Assembly: GCA_949775045.1 (NCBI GenBank)
Contig: OX459103.1
Coordinates: forward strand, 12,198,605 to 12,262,604
Direction of reading: 5' to 3'
Length of the DNA stretch: 64,000 nucleotides
From: Metridium senile
Taxonomy: Eukaryota; Cnidaria; Anthozoa; Actiniaria; Metridiidae
Position 1 is the stretch's first letter. Each line of letters starts with the position of its first letter. Made by a program: the position numbers and the translations under genes. This document shows positions 45,735 through 55,940 of the stretch, piece by piece. The notes under the pieces were generated by a model. The model saw only the letters and a list, made by a program, of their open reading frames with translations. It did no database searches and was not told the DNA's origin.

Positions 45735-45830
45735 CTGAAGGAAGGAAGAATGGAAGGAAGGAAGGAAGGAAGGAAGGAAGGAAGGAAGGAAGGAAGGAAG
45801 GAAGGAAGGAAGGAAGGAGAAACGAAAGAA
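45735..45830. repeat. (GGAA)n microsatellite
   Basis: About 20 GGAA units. The LPSF/EGRK frames are artefacts. Confidence 0.95.
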
Positions 45831-46370
45831 CAGAAGTAGAAGAAAGAGAACAGAATGAAATAAAAAGCAAGACAATTCAAGGAAATACAAAAACAAAATC
45901 TACGTAATGTGAAGGTAGGGAGTGCATCGTATTCTTACATGTGTGTAACATCTAAAGTGATCATGAACGTAAGCAAGCAAGCAAGCAAGCGGATGGTCAA
46001 CTTATTTATACAATGAGTATTTTAATATATTTAAAGACAAGAGGATACAAATTACGACGTTTCATTGAAAAATATGTCTCGGAATCAACAGCACCTGTAT
46101 TTCTACATCGATAATGAAGAAAAGCGAAAAACAAAATGATTAAGATTATATTAGATTGAATAGAAAAGGCAGGAACCGACCACCTGATGTTCAAGAGTCA
46201 AGAGTGCGCGCATCACGGTAAAAAGAAATGTTTGTACATAATAGAGCGTATAATATACAAAGTGAATGTCTGCAATTAATAAAAGTGTTTTAATCAACTT
46301 CAATTGTTTGATAATGTGTACATTCCTTAATTTGCCGCGAGCTGTAGTCAAATTGTAAAGAATATATAGA
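45831..46370. repeat. Copy of GPCR 3 upstream flank without a receptor
   Basis: Matches 22870-23480 including the 5' exon donor region (about 45935-45945, here ACAT|GTAAG) and the GCAAGCAAGC run. No receptor coding exon follows to the left before the GPCR 4 promoter block, so this is an orphan upstream piece of a lost or rearranged unit. Confidence 0.65.
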
Positions 46371-47093
46371 ATAGTTATAAATAACTGATAACGTACGCGT
46401 ATTTGTGCGTATTTTAAAGAAATACTATTTCTTATACGGTTCAGGGTTACTCAAAAAAATTAAAGGAGCTCAAGGAGCTCATCTGGTTACTCTCACTTGA
46501 TTAGTTAAACGTTTCTGCAGTGAAATGCTGCAATGCTATTCGAGTGGCTTTTGAATTTAGAGTAGAAGTTAAAAAAATAGAAAAATAATTATAGACCTAC
46601 TTCAAAATTAGATTAAATGGAAACTAGCGAGTAAACTAGTATAGGCTGCGTCGGTGTTTGGTATAAATGATAGAGCCAGTAATATAATGAAATTTGTAAC
46701 ATCGTAAAAATTGTTGACTTAACTTTACTGACGTTTCGAGCTTTAGCCCTTCGTCGGAGTAAATTAAGTTTCTAGTTTAACTGGTCTATTATCGATATTT
46801 TGGTTGAGTGGTCACTGACAAACAAATTCAAAATGAAAATGAAAGTATTGATAAGGATATCAAAACTTCACGGTCACAAACAAATGATGACGATTCAAGT
46901 GAAGATGAAGATGAAACTGAAACATAATAATCTTTTTCTTGAAATAGAATAAATGGTAGACCCGGGTTGTTAAAAAAAAGTTTCTCTATCGGAAACGAAT
47001 AAATAAGTATCAAAAACTATCAAAGCAACAAAAAAAGGAGAAAAAAGAAAAAGGAAAAAGAAAAAGGAAATAAAAAGTAGTGATGTCAGTTGG
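46371..47093. other. Intergenic; inverted partner of 42780-42870 at 46686-46766
   Basis: Otherwise AT-rich, with no supported frame. A hammerhead-like core (CGACGA ... GAAAC, minus strand 46727-46757) lies in the inverted partner. Confidence 0.5.
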
Positions 47094-47165
47094 ATTCGAA
47101 CTCTTAAACATTCCAGTGTATCGCGTTAACCCAGGTGGAGTTAACCGGTTGTGCTATCGTAGTAA
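47094..47165 (-). repeat. tRNA-like sequence (SINE head or tRNA relic)
   Basis: Minus strand carries a B-box-like GTTCGAATCC and, about 45 bases before it, an A-box-like TAGCACAACCGG. The arms do not form a clean cloverleaf by eye and no anticodon can be assigned, so a tRNA-derived SINE head or pseudogene is likelier than a working tRNA. Confidence 0.3.
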
Positions 47166-47795
47166 ACTTGTTACATAACGCCAAGTTTTTGGATATATAT
47201 TCATTGGTTCCTTTAAAAAGGTTACACTCGGACTTACACCGCACGATGACATAGTGGTTACCTATCTTATAGATAGAGTAACCACAAAAAAAAACGAGAA
47301 ATAATAATCTGCGATATTTATATTTTCGACTATATAGTCTAAAATTTTATTTAGCATGAAGACAACTATATTTTTCAATAGCTTTTAGCTCAACTTATGA
47401 AAAAGGTACTTCGTGTGCATAACGAATTATTAACTAAATATCCAACCTAGTCAAACCATTTTTATTTTAGAAAAAAACTTCGATATCAAATATAGAGTTT
47501 CTAGCAAAAACAAATAGAGGTATTCACGCGTATTTGAAAGATTAATTTTTATATTTCATTTTCGAAGTCAAATTGCATAAAAATTCGTGATAAACGTGAC
47601 TTTGTGTCAATTACCATTTTTGGCGCGTTTGTGAACGCCAAGTCACCTTCAAATTCGCTTCAAACATAAGACAAAGCGCTGAGAAAAATCAAGTTTTTGA
47701 GCTTCAAATTGACAAAAACGTTATTTGAACTAGACCTTAATAGGATGGTAACTACGTATTAAAAGGAAAACAGGAAATTTAAATATACCATATAT
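47166..47795. other. Intergenic, nothing recognised
   Basis: AT-rich, no supported feature. Confidence 0.5.
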
Positions 47796-48020
47796 CCTCT
47801 TCGACACCGCGCGAGTTTTCGAGCAAATCGAGTGCGAAAAGCCACAGGAATCCCATCCGCGCGCATTCAAACAAATACACCACAGGAAGCCCGCCTGCGC
47901 GCTCAAAGAATAACAAAAAATTTTTGTTCAATATGGCGCGCGAGGTGCGCGGTTAAAAATTATTTTATTCGCTTTAAAAAAATCCTCCGATCGACTAGTT
48001 GGGCTGCCTGTGACTAAACT
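47796..48020. repeat. Fragment of the candidate promoter block
   Basis: 'CCACAGGAA', GCGCGC and 'GATCGACTAGTTGGGCTGCC' match 13780-13880 and 19810-19915. No receptor unit is attached. Confidence 0.5.
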
Positions 48021-48412
48021 TTGCTTTGTTAGTGCTATTTGGCGCGAGCGTCACTTTCGTTCCCGCCGAAATGTAACAGCCAATCAGCATCAATACGTTC
48101 AATGTACGTCGGACGTACGCTTGAGCTTCCTGTGTCAAAACCATGGAAAATTGACTCGAGGCATTGCCATTTACATTATCGACAAAATCGCTGAATTTAG
48201 CCAGATATGTTTGTGTTCTGCCTACAATGACGTCACAGCATGATTTCGATCCTAGGTTTTTGACAACCGTCCATGTTAAAAAACAGGTACAAAAATATTT
48301 TTTCTGGACTTTTTTCACTCTTCATCTTAAATGTCCTATATTAAAGAGAACTGTGTAGGTGATCTTTCTTTACTTGTTTTGCTCTCTTTGACACTTCATA
48401 ATATGATAATAA
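48021..48412. other. Spacer, nothing recognised
   Basis: Overlapping short frames on both strands (47995-48318, 48010-48243) mirror each other and carry no motif. Confidence 0.5.
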
Positions 48413-48561
48413 AGCACTTATTTACTTGAAACCTCGGGAAAGCAGTATTTTTTGTGGTCCCTCGACCGCCGATGTTTCCCTATCAGCTTCGCTTCGGGAA
48501 ACATCAGCGGTCTCGGGACCACAAAACATACTGTCTCCCTCGGTTCCAGTAAATAAGTGTT
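48413..48561. mobile_element. Hairpin MITE, CACTTATTTACT family
   Basis: AGCACTTATTTACTTGAAAC is answered by TTCCAGTAAATAAGTGTT; the arms continue through 'TTTGTGGTCCC' and 'CGATGTTTCCC'. Same layout and related tips as 11684-11830. Confidence 0.75.
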
Positions 48562-48770
48562 CAATATGTGTTGTATACAATTAACTGTTTATTATTTATA
48601 TTTTAACTAAAAGTAAAGTCTCTCAACGTCAAGGTATATCAAAAAGTCTAAGTGTTTTTCCCCCCATTTCTCCAAATGAAATAAGATGAAATGAAATGCT
48701 GTCCTTTAATAGCACATTTTAAAATTTAAAATTTCGTATTGTTTTATAATTGTAAGGGATATATTACACG

Positions 48771-50946
48771 CTATCAGCATGTATACATTTTGTCTGCGCA
48801 TGCGTGTATTTTTACGCTCAAAATTCATTTGCATAACTTTCTATGTCGAGTGTAAAGATTTGACGTTGACATGGAACATTTGGTTTGCAATCTCATCCTT
48901 AAAAGTAATGTCCTTGTACCGAAAAACTAAGGCATAAAGAGTCTACCTTCCACTAATGTGCTGTGGATAATTATTTCAATCGAATGCGCAATCTCGTCCC
49001 CATTCGCCGCTAGCTCTTACTGCGCATGGCTCGACGAACTATCTTGGCTCTGGCAAACTCCAAACCGGATGCCCAGAATCTGGGCATTTTTGCACTGCGC
49101 ATGTTTGATTAAAATCCTTCAACCTGATTGGCGTTGCTACGTTGCAATAGGAGATTAATTAGACTATTAATAGAATTTCCGTGGGAATATTCGTCTTCAC
49201 AGACGTTATTCATAACAGAATGCAATCAAATTTTAACCTGGAAATAATTTCATGTTTAATCAAAAATGCTATCTGTTCAAATATACATTTAATTATATAA
49301 TATCTTGATCGATCCACTGGTAGAAAATGCTTTCATATAGGCATAAAGGATTAGAAAGGATTTTGATGAGAATATAGCGAGTCAGTGGCTGCAAGCTAAA
49401 GTAAAATCAGTCGTTATTTACGGGTCAAGAATAATAACTAAACAGCAGAGCTCACGCGAAGAATTCTGAGAAATTTTGCTACAACAACAGTTCTTGATGA
49501 TAAACTTTCCTTACCCCGTATTCAGGTGGTTTGTATTAGCAATTTTCTGATATATTTTCGGTTTCGTTGAGAATCGATCGTTATTTTTGAACTTCCGGTC
49601 AATCGCTTTGTTTTCTCTAAGGACCAATCATGTGGCCGGATTCAGTTGGGTAAGCCAGAGCCAAGATAGTTCGTCGAGCCATGCGCAGTAAGAGCTAGCG
49701 GCGAATGGGGACGAGATTGTCGAATGCGCTACAGATGGAAAAATATCATGCATCAAAGTCAGTTCAAAGTGAGAAATTGGATCAAAACTTCGCACTTTCG
49801 AGTAAATGTTTGGGCGCAACATTAAAATATAATACAAACCTAACAGTAGAAGTCATTGCCAACGCGATACTGCTTGGATTGGATCATATTAGGAAATTTA
49901 AACACAATCGATCGTCAAATAATTCGCCATGTTTACTTCAACTTCAGCACTTTTGCGTCCGATATTCCCGTTTTTCATTCTAGAAATTTTATACTTTTGA
50001 CAGCGCCCCCCAGCAAATTTATTAAATATATGGCTTTTTCCATGTTTACTTTTTGCAAAACTGAACTTTTTAGGTAGAAAGTGATGGTCCCGTGTTGTGA
50101 TCTCAACCAATTTTGAGACGTGATTTCATGCATATTTCTACTCCAGAAAACATGCGAATTTCATTGAGCTATTTATTACTCTAAAACTAAGTATAAATAA
50201 CGGCATTATAAAAAATGAACTCTTTGGATTCCATAATATTGCAATAGATAATTATATCCTGAATAAATGTTTCATATTATAAAATATACGTGGCTAAATG
50301 TAGTCAAATTTGTCACAGTGACGTGCCACGAAGCCGAAACCATGTTGTAAACATTGCCGGCCCGAGATCATATCCAGGGACCACGAGTTTCTACCAAAAT
50401 AGCTCAGTTTTGCAAAAAGTAAACATGAGAAAGGCCAATCTTTCAATAAATTTGCTGGGGGGCGATGTCAAAGATAGAATAATCTGCGAGAATTTCGGAC
50501 GATAAGGTGCTGAAGTAGAGGTTTTCATTGCGAATTATATGATGATCGATTATGTTTAAAATTTCCTAATATAATCCAATCCACGCCGTATCGTGTTGGT
50601 AATAACTTCTACTTTTAGATTTACCTTATAACTCAAATTTAGAGTCCAAAAATTTACTCGAAAGTACTAAGTTCTGGTCCTTTTTGCTACTTTACACTGA
50701 CTTTGAAGCATGATATTTTTCCATTTGTAGTGCGTTCAATTGAAATAATTATCCACAGCACACTAATGGAAGGTAGGCTTTTCATTTCTTAGTATCTTGG
50801 TACTTCAACATTATTTTGAAGGATGAGATTTCAACCAAATGTTCCATGTTAGCGTAAAATTCTTCCATTCGACATAGAAAGTTATGCAAATGATAAAAAT
50901 ACACGCATGCGCAGACAAAATGTACACATGCTCAGTAGTATAGCTT
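48771..50946. mobile_element. Nested foldback element (~2.2 kb)
   Basis: The outer arms ('CATTTTGTCTGCGCATGCGT', 'GCATAACTTTCTATGTCGA', 'CACTAATGTGCTGTGGATAA') at 48775-48990 are mirrored at 50735-50940. A second inverted pair sits inside: 48985-49060 against 49655-49735. Then arms of about 400 bp, 49720-50120 and 50350-50735, fold around a centre near 50230. The short frames on both strands (48958-50505) are mirror images and not genes. Confidence 0.8.
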
Positions 50947-51492
50947 GCATGGAATTAGACCCCGTGCGGAGCTGCGGAGCTGCGGAGTAGGCGGTGGTGG
51001 CTAGCACGTGCGGTCGATGTGCGGATGTGCGGACCGATTGATGCGGAGCGTGACGTCATGACGTGAGGTCCTAATTAAAAACCACCCCACCCCCAACCTT
51101 AAATCAAACCTCACTATGCAAGACCACCCCACCCCATCAGTTGTGACACCTGGTCATCACAAAATGTAAACGAACCCACCACCCCCTGACCGCAAGACCA
51201 CTCTATCCCATCACCATTGAGAAACACCACCAACACCTTCATCAATCTACTCTAGAGATTATATCATGATCACAACATTCTTGAGAAAAAATAATTTAAA
51301 TGCGTTTTATTTACTTTCAATTTAATTCAAAAATCACTGAAGTAAATCAAAACCGTGTTTTATGAATACTGATAAACCATTCATAATCCTTCTTTTGTGA
51401 CGTCATTCAGACAAGTATGGACAAGTCAAGTTCTTTTGTTTTCATATACAATTGTAATTTTATTGCTCTATATATGATAATATCATACTCAC
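50947..51492. other. Intergenic with TGCGGAG repeats
   Basis: GC-rich 'GCTGCGGA' steps at about 50965-51060, then C/A-rich 'CCACCCCA' sequence to 51240. It may hold the next exon of the minus-strand zinc-finger gene, but I cannot identify one. Confidence 0.4.
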
Positions 51493-51723
51493 CGATTTGC
51501 ACCCCGATGGCAAAAATTCAAAGCAAGCCTTTGAACTTTTTGCCGATTCATTCTCTTGATAATTCATCACTTTGACTTTTGGTTGTAATTTAGCTTCTTG
51601 TAGATATTTTCTCCTTTCATCATAATCCAATAAATGCACATCAGTAAGATGATTTGATAGTTTTACAAGATATTTTGCACCGCATCCAGGAATCGGACAA
51701 TCACGGCAGACTCTGTTGACCAT
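51493..51723 (-). CDS. First coding exon of a C2H2-type zinc-finger protein (partial)
   Basis: ATG at 51723; 77 codons ending at a clear donor (CAAATCG then GTGAGTATG, intron from 51492). It encodes MVNRVCRDCPIPGCGAKYLV followed by ...NHLTDVH, i.e. a CPIPGC-x12-H-x4-H finger, then a basic, Gln/Lys-rich stretch. Such a finger suggests nucleic-acid or protein binding. The frame continues into the intron to 51460, which I do not count. Following exons should lie to the left and are not recognised, so the gene may be a fragment. It is divergent from the repeat-rich gene at 52212, with 0.5 kb between them. Confidence 0.55.
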
Positions 51724-52211
51724 GTTTACAACTGGAGGTTCTAACGCAGAATAATAACTTTGTTAACTTTGTATCTCTCATTGATATCATAGGAATCAGA
51801 ATCAGACACTAACAGCCAAGGAGATGAGGTAAGGATCAGCTTTTTGGATAACTGATTTTAACTTCTCAAGTCAAAAAAGGTCACTTTAGTAACAATTAAA
51901 TATGTACCCTATTTCAAGACAAATTGGTAAAATGTACACCCTATCCAAGACTCAAGGGGGAAATCGTATACCCTAAGTAAGACAATTTAAGATGCCAAGG
52001 CAAAAAAACATACCATATTTGGCGGAACGTCCCCGTATAGTAAATATAAGGGAGTGCCCCCCCCCCCCCCCCCCCGGGTATATTTGTCTATGTATTTGTT
52101 GTTTCCTTGTTATATATGGATGTAACATCCTTGCTTGTAAAAATCTCTCTAAATTAGAAGAACAATGTGTTTATTCAGTAATTAATCTATTATATGGTTT
52201 TTGTCTTTTAG
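51724..52211. other. Region between two divergent genes
   Basis: Contains a C homopolymer (52057-52075) and a strong polypyrimidine tract ending TTGTCTTTTAG at 52211, the acceptor of the next exon. The first exon of the plus-strand gene may be here but is not identifiable. Confidence 0.5.
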
Positions 52212-53423
52212 GAAAATACTTTCACAAGTCTAATTTCAATACTACAAGAGACCTATGCTAACTCAAAAGAAGAAAATAGTACACCCACTATAATGTCTGA
52301 TTATGAAAAATTAATCTCTTCGCTGGCATCTGATTATGAACCTGCTCCTCACCCACCTTTACCGTCATCAGCATCAGCATCATCAACTTCATCACCATCA
52401 TCCGACATTTTACTCGCTCTCCAAAATATTACTGAAAAACTTGAAAATTATGGAACCCAAGCACTGAGTTTACCCACAGACTCTACTAGCCATTCTTCCA
52501 TCAAACATGCAGCTCGACAAATTTCTTACTGGTCTTCTCTATTTATCAACATGTGTCCACAATCATCCTCACTGCCGCCATCTATTCCACAATCATCCTC
52601 ACTGCCGCCATCTATTCCACAATCATCCTCACTGCCGCCATCTATTCCACAATCATCCTCACTGCCATCACCCATTCCACAATCATCCTCACTGCCGCCA
52701 TCTATTCCACAATCATCCTCACTGCCGCCATCTATTCCACAATCATCCTCACTGCCGTCATCCATTCCACAATCATCCTCACAGCCGTCATCCATTCCAC
52801 AATCATCCTCGCTGCCATCATCCATTCCACAATCATCCTCACTGCCGCCATCCATTCCACAATCATCCACACTGCCGCCATCTATTCCACAATCATACTC
52901 ACTGCCGCCATCCATTCCACAATCATCCTCACTGCCACCATCTATTCAACAATCATCCTCACTGCCGCCATCCATTCCACAATCATCCTCACTGCCGCCA
53001 TCCATTCCACAATCATCCTCACTGCAGCCATCTATTCAACAATCATCCTCACTGCCGCCATCCATTCCACAATCATCCTTACCACCATTGCTAAATGTTG
53101 ATTCCACCACACTTTCTATATACCACGAGTACAACTCTGGAACTCCATTGCCAGAGTGGCTGGACAGCCTCCGCATTCCAAGAAAGGTTGAAACCTTGGA
53201 GGATGTAAAAAATGTTTGGGAATGTGGAGGCCCAAACTGTCCACCTCTCTCCAAGTGGACAGCTATGATGCGAAGAAAGCACTCTTCAATTTTCAACCAA
53301 CGAAAAAAAAATTATTATATTTATCAAACTTATAACTTTAACATTGAAGAAGTTAAGGGACATTATGGTGAAACCAAGCCAGGAAAATTATATAAACTGG
53401 TTTCATCCAAGTCAAGACAATGA
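52212..53423 (+). CDS. Unrecognised protein with coding 30-bp minisatellite (last exon)
   Basis: Open from a splice acceptor (TTTTAG at 52206-52211) in phase 0, first ATG at 52293, stop at 53421-53423; the ATG form is 376 residues. N-terminus: acidic/Ser-rich MSDYEKLISSLASDYEP. Middle (about residues 89-265): 17 full and one partial copy of the decapeptide PQSSSLPPSI. C-terminus: about 110 residues beginning 'WLDSLRIPRK', with 'VWECGGPNCPPLSKW', then Arg/Lys-rich and a Tyr-rich stretch. The C-terminal part is faintly like GCR1_C-type DNA-binding domains, a guess needing a profile search. The frame continues upstream as ENTFTSLISILQE, similar in tone to the N-terminus, so the true start may be in an earlier exon. 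Confidence 0.6.
   Translation, partial: ENTFTSLISILQETYANSKEENSTPTIMSDYEKLISSLASDYEPAPHPPLPSSASASSTSSPSSDILLALQNITEKLENYGTQALSLPTDSTSHSSIKHAARQISYWSSLFINMCPQSSSLPPSIPQSSSLPPSIPQSSSLPPSIPQSSSLPSPIPQSSSLPPSIPQSSSLPPSIPQSSSLPSSIPQSSSQPSSIPQSSSLPSSIPQSSSLPPSIPQSSTLPPSIPQSYSLPPSIPQSSSLPPSIQQSSSLPPSIPQSSSLPPSIPQSSSLQPSIQQSSSLPPSIPQSSLPPLLNVDSTTLSIYHEYNSGTPLPEWLDSLRIPRKVETLEDVKNVWECGGPNCPPLSKWTAMMRRKHSSIFNQRKKNYYIYQTYNFNIEEVKGHYGETKPGKLYKLVSSKSRQ
52558..53088 (+). repeat. 30-bp coding minisatellite
   Basis: About 17.6 copies of a 30-bp unit (CAATCATCCTCACTGCCGCC plus 10 bases), in frame in the gene at 52212. The two other plus frames and one minus frame are also open because the period is a multiple of three. 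Confidence 0.95.
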
Positions 53424-53900
53424 CATGGTTTGTTAATTTTCACCAATTTTTTTTTTTTTTTTTGAAAGTTTTAGGGTGTTACAAGAGAGTATAAAGTTTA
53501 TGACCAAAAACAAAACAATAATTAGAAATATTCAGGAAGAAACATAGTGTAAATGAAGTTTATACTCAGATATTACAATTTCCACAACTTTTTAGTCTTA
53601 AATTACGTTTCAATCTGACAGTAGGTTTAATAAGCTAATTCAATTAACCTTGCCGCTGAAACAAGCCAAAGCCTAATCTTGATAGCGAAAGTGGTCATGG
53701 GATTTTAAAATTTCATGAGTTTTCAAGATTCCTAAACCGTAATTTGTGTTTTTGTTTCCACTGAGGAACACTTGCAAATACACGTTGAATGTTTTACACG
53801 CTTTGCACGCCTCATTCGCCTCGATAAAAGATATCCCACGATCCCTTTCGGTCTGACGATTAGGCTTTAGGCATTATAAATCAGCGACAAAGTTAATTGA
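53424..53900. other. 3' flank, nothing recognised
   Basis: T homopolymer near 53450-53463; otherwise AT-rich and non-coding. Confidence 0.5.
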
Positions 53901-53911
53901 TTTAGCTATAT

Positions 53912-54360
53912 ACACATTAAAGAAATACTTAGTAGTATCAACAAAGGGTTATTTGTTATAAGAAATCTTAGAAGAGAAGGTGCAACACCTGAAGAAGTAG
54001 ATTATTTATTCAAATCTATTATCATGCCTAAGTTAAGTTATGGGCTTACATTATATGGTTCTTCAGCTCCAGAATTAACAACAGTTCAAAACTTTTTAGA
54101 TAGGTGTCATAAGCGTTGATATATTCTAGCACATATGAATATTCAAAGTTTAATTAATGATATGGATACAAAAATTCAATCAAGGACAAAATAGACCATC
54201 CGTTAACTGATATTCTTTGAGATGTATTCTTTCCAGAATTAATCATAGAAAATACTTAGAATCTTAGAAAACAGAGTACTTTTAAACCTAAAGTTAATAC
54301 AGAGCGGTTTAAAGCAATTTTTACAAATAGATTAACCTTTAAAAATTTAGGAATTTGACG
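53912..54360 (+). pseudogene. 3' end of a LINE (non-LTR retrotransposon) ORF2, decayed
   Basis: Translation shows the C-terminus of a reverse-transcriptase polyprotein: HIKEILSSINKGLFVIRNL, then 'SIIMPKLSYGLTLYGSS' and 'TVQNFLDRCHKR' followed by a stop at 54117. After frame changes comes LRKQSTFKPKVNTERFKAIF...TNRLTFKNLGI with a stop at 54358. This order is usual for CR1/L2-like elements. It is cut at the 5' end and carries several stops and frameshifts, so it is dead. The ATT repeat that follows is a typical LINE tail. Confidence 0.75.
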
Positions 54361-54421
54361 TATTATCATTTTAATAGATTTTAATTGTACATAGATAATA
54401 GATATGTCTTTTATTTCTATA

Positions 54422-54514
<93 letters not shown>
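54422..54514. repeat. (ATT)n microsatellite, LINE tail
   Basis: About 31 perfect ATT units directly after the LINE 3' end. The poly-Tyr frame is an artefact. Confidence 0.95.
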
Positions 54515-54515
<1 letters not shown>

Positions 54516-54910
54516 CTGATGTAAGAATATATTTGTTGTCAATCCTCAGTAACTTAATCTCTGATGAAAAAGTTATAAAGAATGGATGTTGCATCATGTA
54601 TAGTTTTATACCTCAATATTAAGAAGAATACTTTAGTTCAATGATCACTATTTTAATAAAAAAACGTTTATCCGATAGATTTGTGTTTTATTCTATGTGT
54701 GTTTAAAGTGCAAGCACAAAGTGTGAAATTGTACTAAATCCAAATAATCAAATTAATTCCTTTGTTATCTATTCAGAGTTATTGCCATTTTGTACTATTT
54801 AGTAAGAGTGGATTTCCTTCATCAGTGAAAGAATAGCAAAACTAATGGTTCGCATAAATTAATTCAAACTAAATTCTGCTTTAAAAAGTCAAGATCTTTG
54901 ATTGGGTCGC

Positions 54911-55085
54911 ACCCACATTTTGAGTTGACGCGAACTACGTGGTTCGTTACAAAGACATCTTTTGAGTTGTCGCGAACTGTGTGTTTCAAAGCATGGACTA
55001 TAGGCCATACTTTTAAACACACAGTTCGCGTCAACTCAAAGTGTGTCTTTTTAACAAACCCCACAGTTTGCGTTATCTCAGAATA
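54911..55085. mobile_element. MITE, GAGTTGxCGCGAACTGTGTG family, copy 1
   Basis: Internally palindromic: 'TTTTGAGTTGACGCGAACT' is answered by 'AGTTCGCGTCAACTCAAAG'. A nearly identical copy in the same orientation lies at 59803-59980. Diverged relatives form the tandem pair at 55555-55940. Confidence 0.7.
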
Positions 55086-55554
55086 TTCTTTTTATGTAAA
55101 AGCGGGCCTGAAAGTACTCGAAAGTGACTGACTGACAGCAAAAATCATCATTAAATGAAAAGTTCAGTTTGAGTTTCTTTATCAACGTACTAATTCTTTC
55201 CTACTGTTAACTGTTTATTATTGTCTATAACTGATATGGCTATCAACATAAAGTTTGGCATACCGAGCCATTGGGGGCAATAATAATAATAAACAAAGAA
55301 ATATCACTAGCGTAAAGGAGTTTGAAATTTAATGGAAAAAATTAAGCCAACTTCGCTTTGAATTTCTCCAATAATTATCCAATAATTTGCCGGAAGTAAT
55401 ATCCAACACTCGAAAGAGTGTTTCATCAGGTTTTCAAACATCTAAAAAAAAAATTTTGACCCATTTTTCGGTGTTGAAAACCTGATAAAACACTCTTTCT
55501 CGTTTTTGGTATATTGCTCCCTGAAACCTGAAGGGGATTGCTTTTAAAATCATA
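55086..55554. other. Intergenic, nothing recognised
   Basis: A short inverted pair ('GAAAGAGTGTTTCATCAGGT' near 55415 against 'ACCTGATAAAACACTCTTTC' near 55480) is the only structure. Confidence 0.5.
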
Positions 55555-55940
55555 ATACCTAGCTGAAAATTACTATCTTCAGAAATTTCAATAACACAGT
55601 TTGAAATAACGCAAAATGCGTTTTTCGTTGATCACACTGTTTGAGTTAGCTCAATTCGTGTGTTTTTGCAAAACCCATACATTGAGTTGGTTGCAATCTG
55701 TGTTGTATATACGATATTATAAAAGGAGAATGCATTGAAAAGTATAATACCTAGCTGAAAATTATTATCTTAAGAAATTACAAAAATTGAATGACACAGT
55801 TTGAAATAACGCAAAATGCGTTTTTCGTGGATCACACTGTTTGAGTTAGCTCAATTCGTGTGTTTTTGCAAAACCCATAGATTGAGTTGGTTTCAATCTG
55901 TGTTGTATATACGATAATTGTAAAAGGAGAATGCATCGAA
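55555..55940. repeat. Tandem duplication of a ~185-bp unit
   Basis: 'ACCTAGCTGAAAATTA', 'TTTGAAATAACGCAAAATGC' and 'CACTGTTTGAGTTAGCTCAA' occur twice in the same order, about 185 bp apart. Related in motif to the MITE at 54911. Confidence 0.85.

Noticed and set aside
47094..47165. Functional tRNA gene
   Set aside because: A- and B-box-like sequences are present, but no clean cloverleaf or anticodon could be drawn.
52507..53101. Two other plus frames and one minus frame through the minisatellite (His/Pro-rich, Ile/Thr-rich, Asp/Gly-rich)
   Set aside because: The 30-bp period is a multiple of three, so all frames stay open; only the frame at 52212-53423 extends into non-repetitive sequence on both sides.
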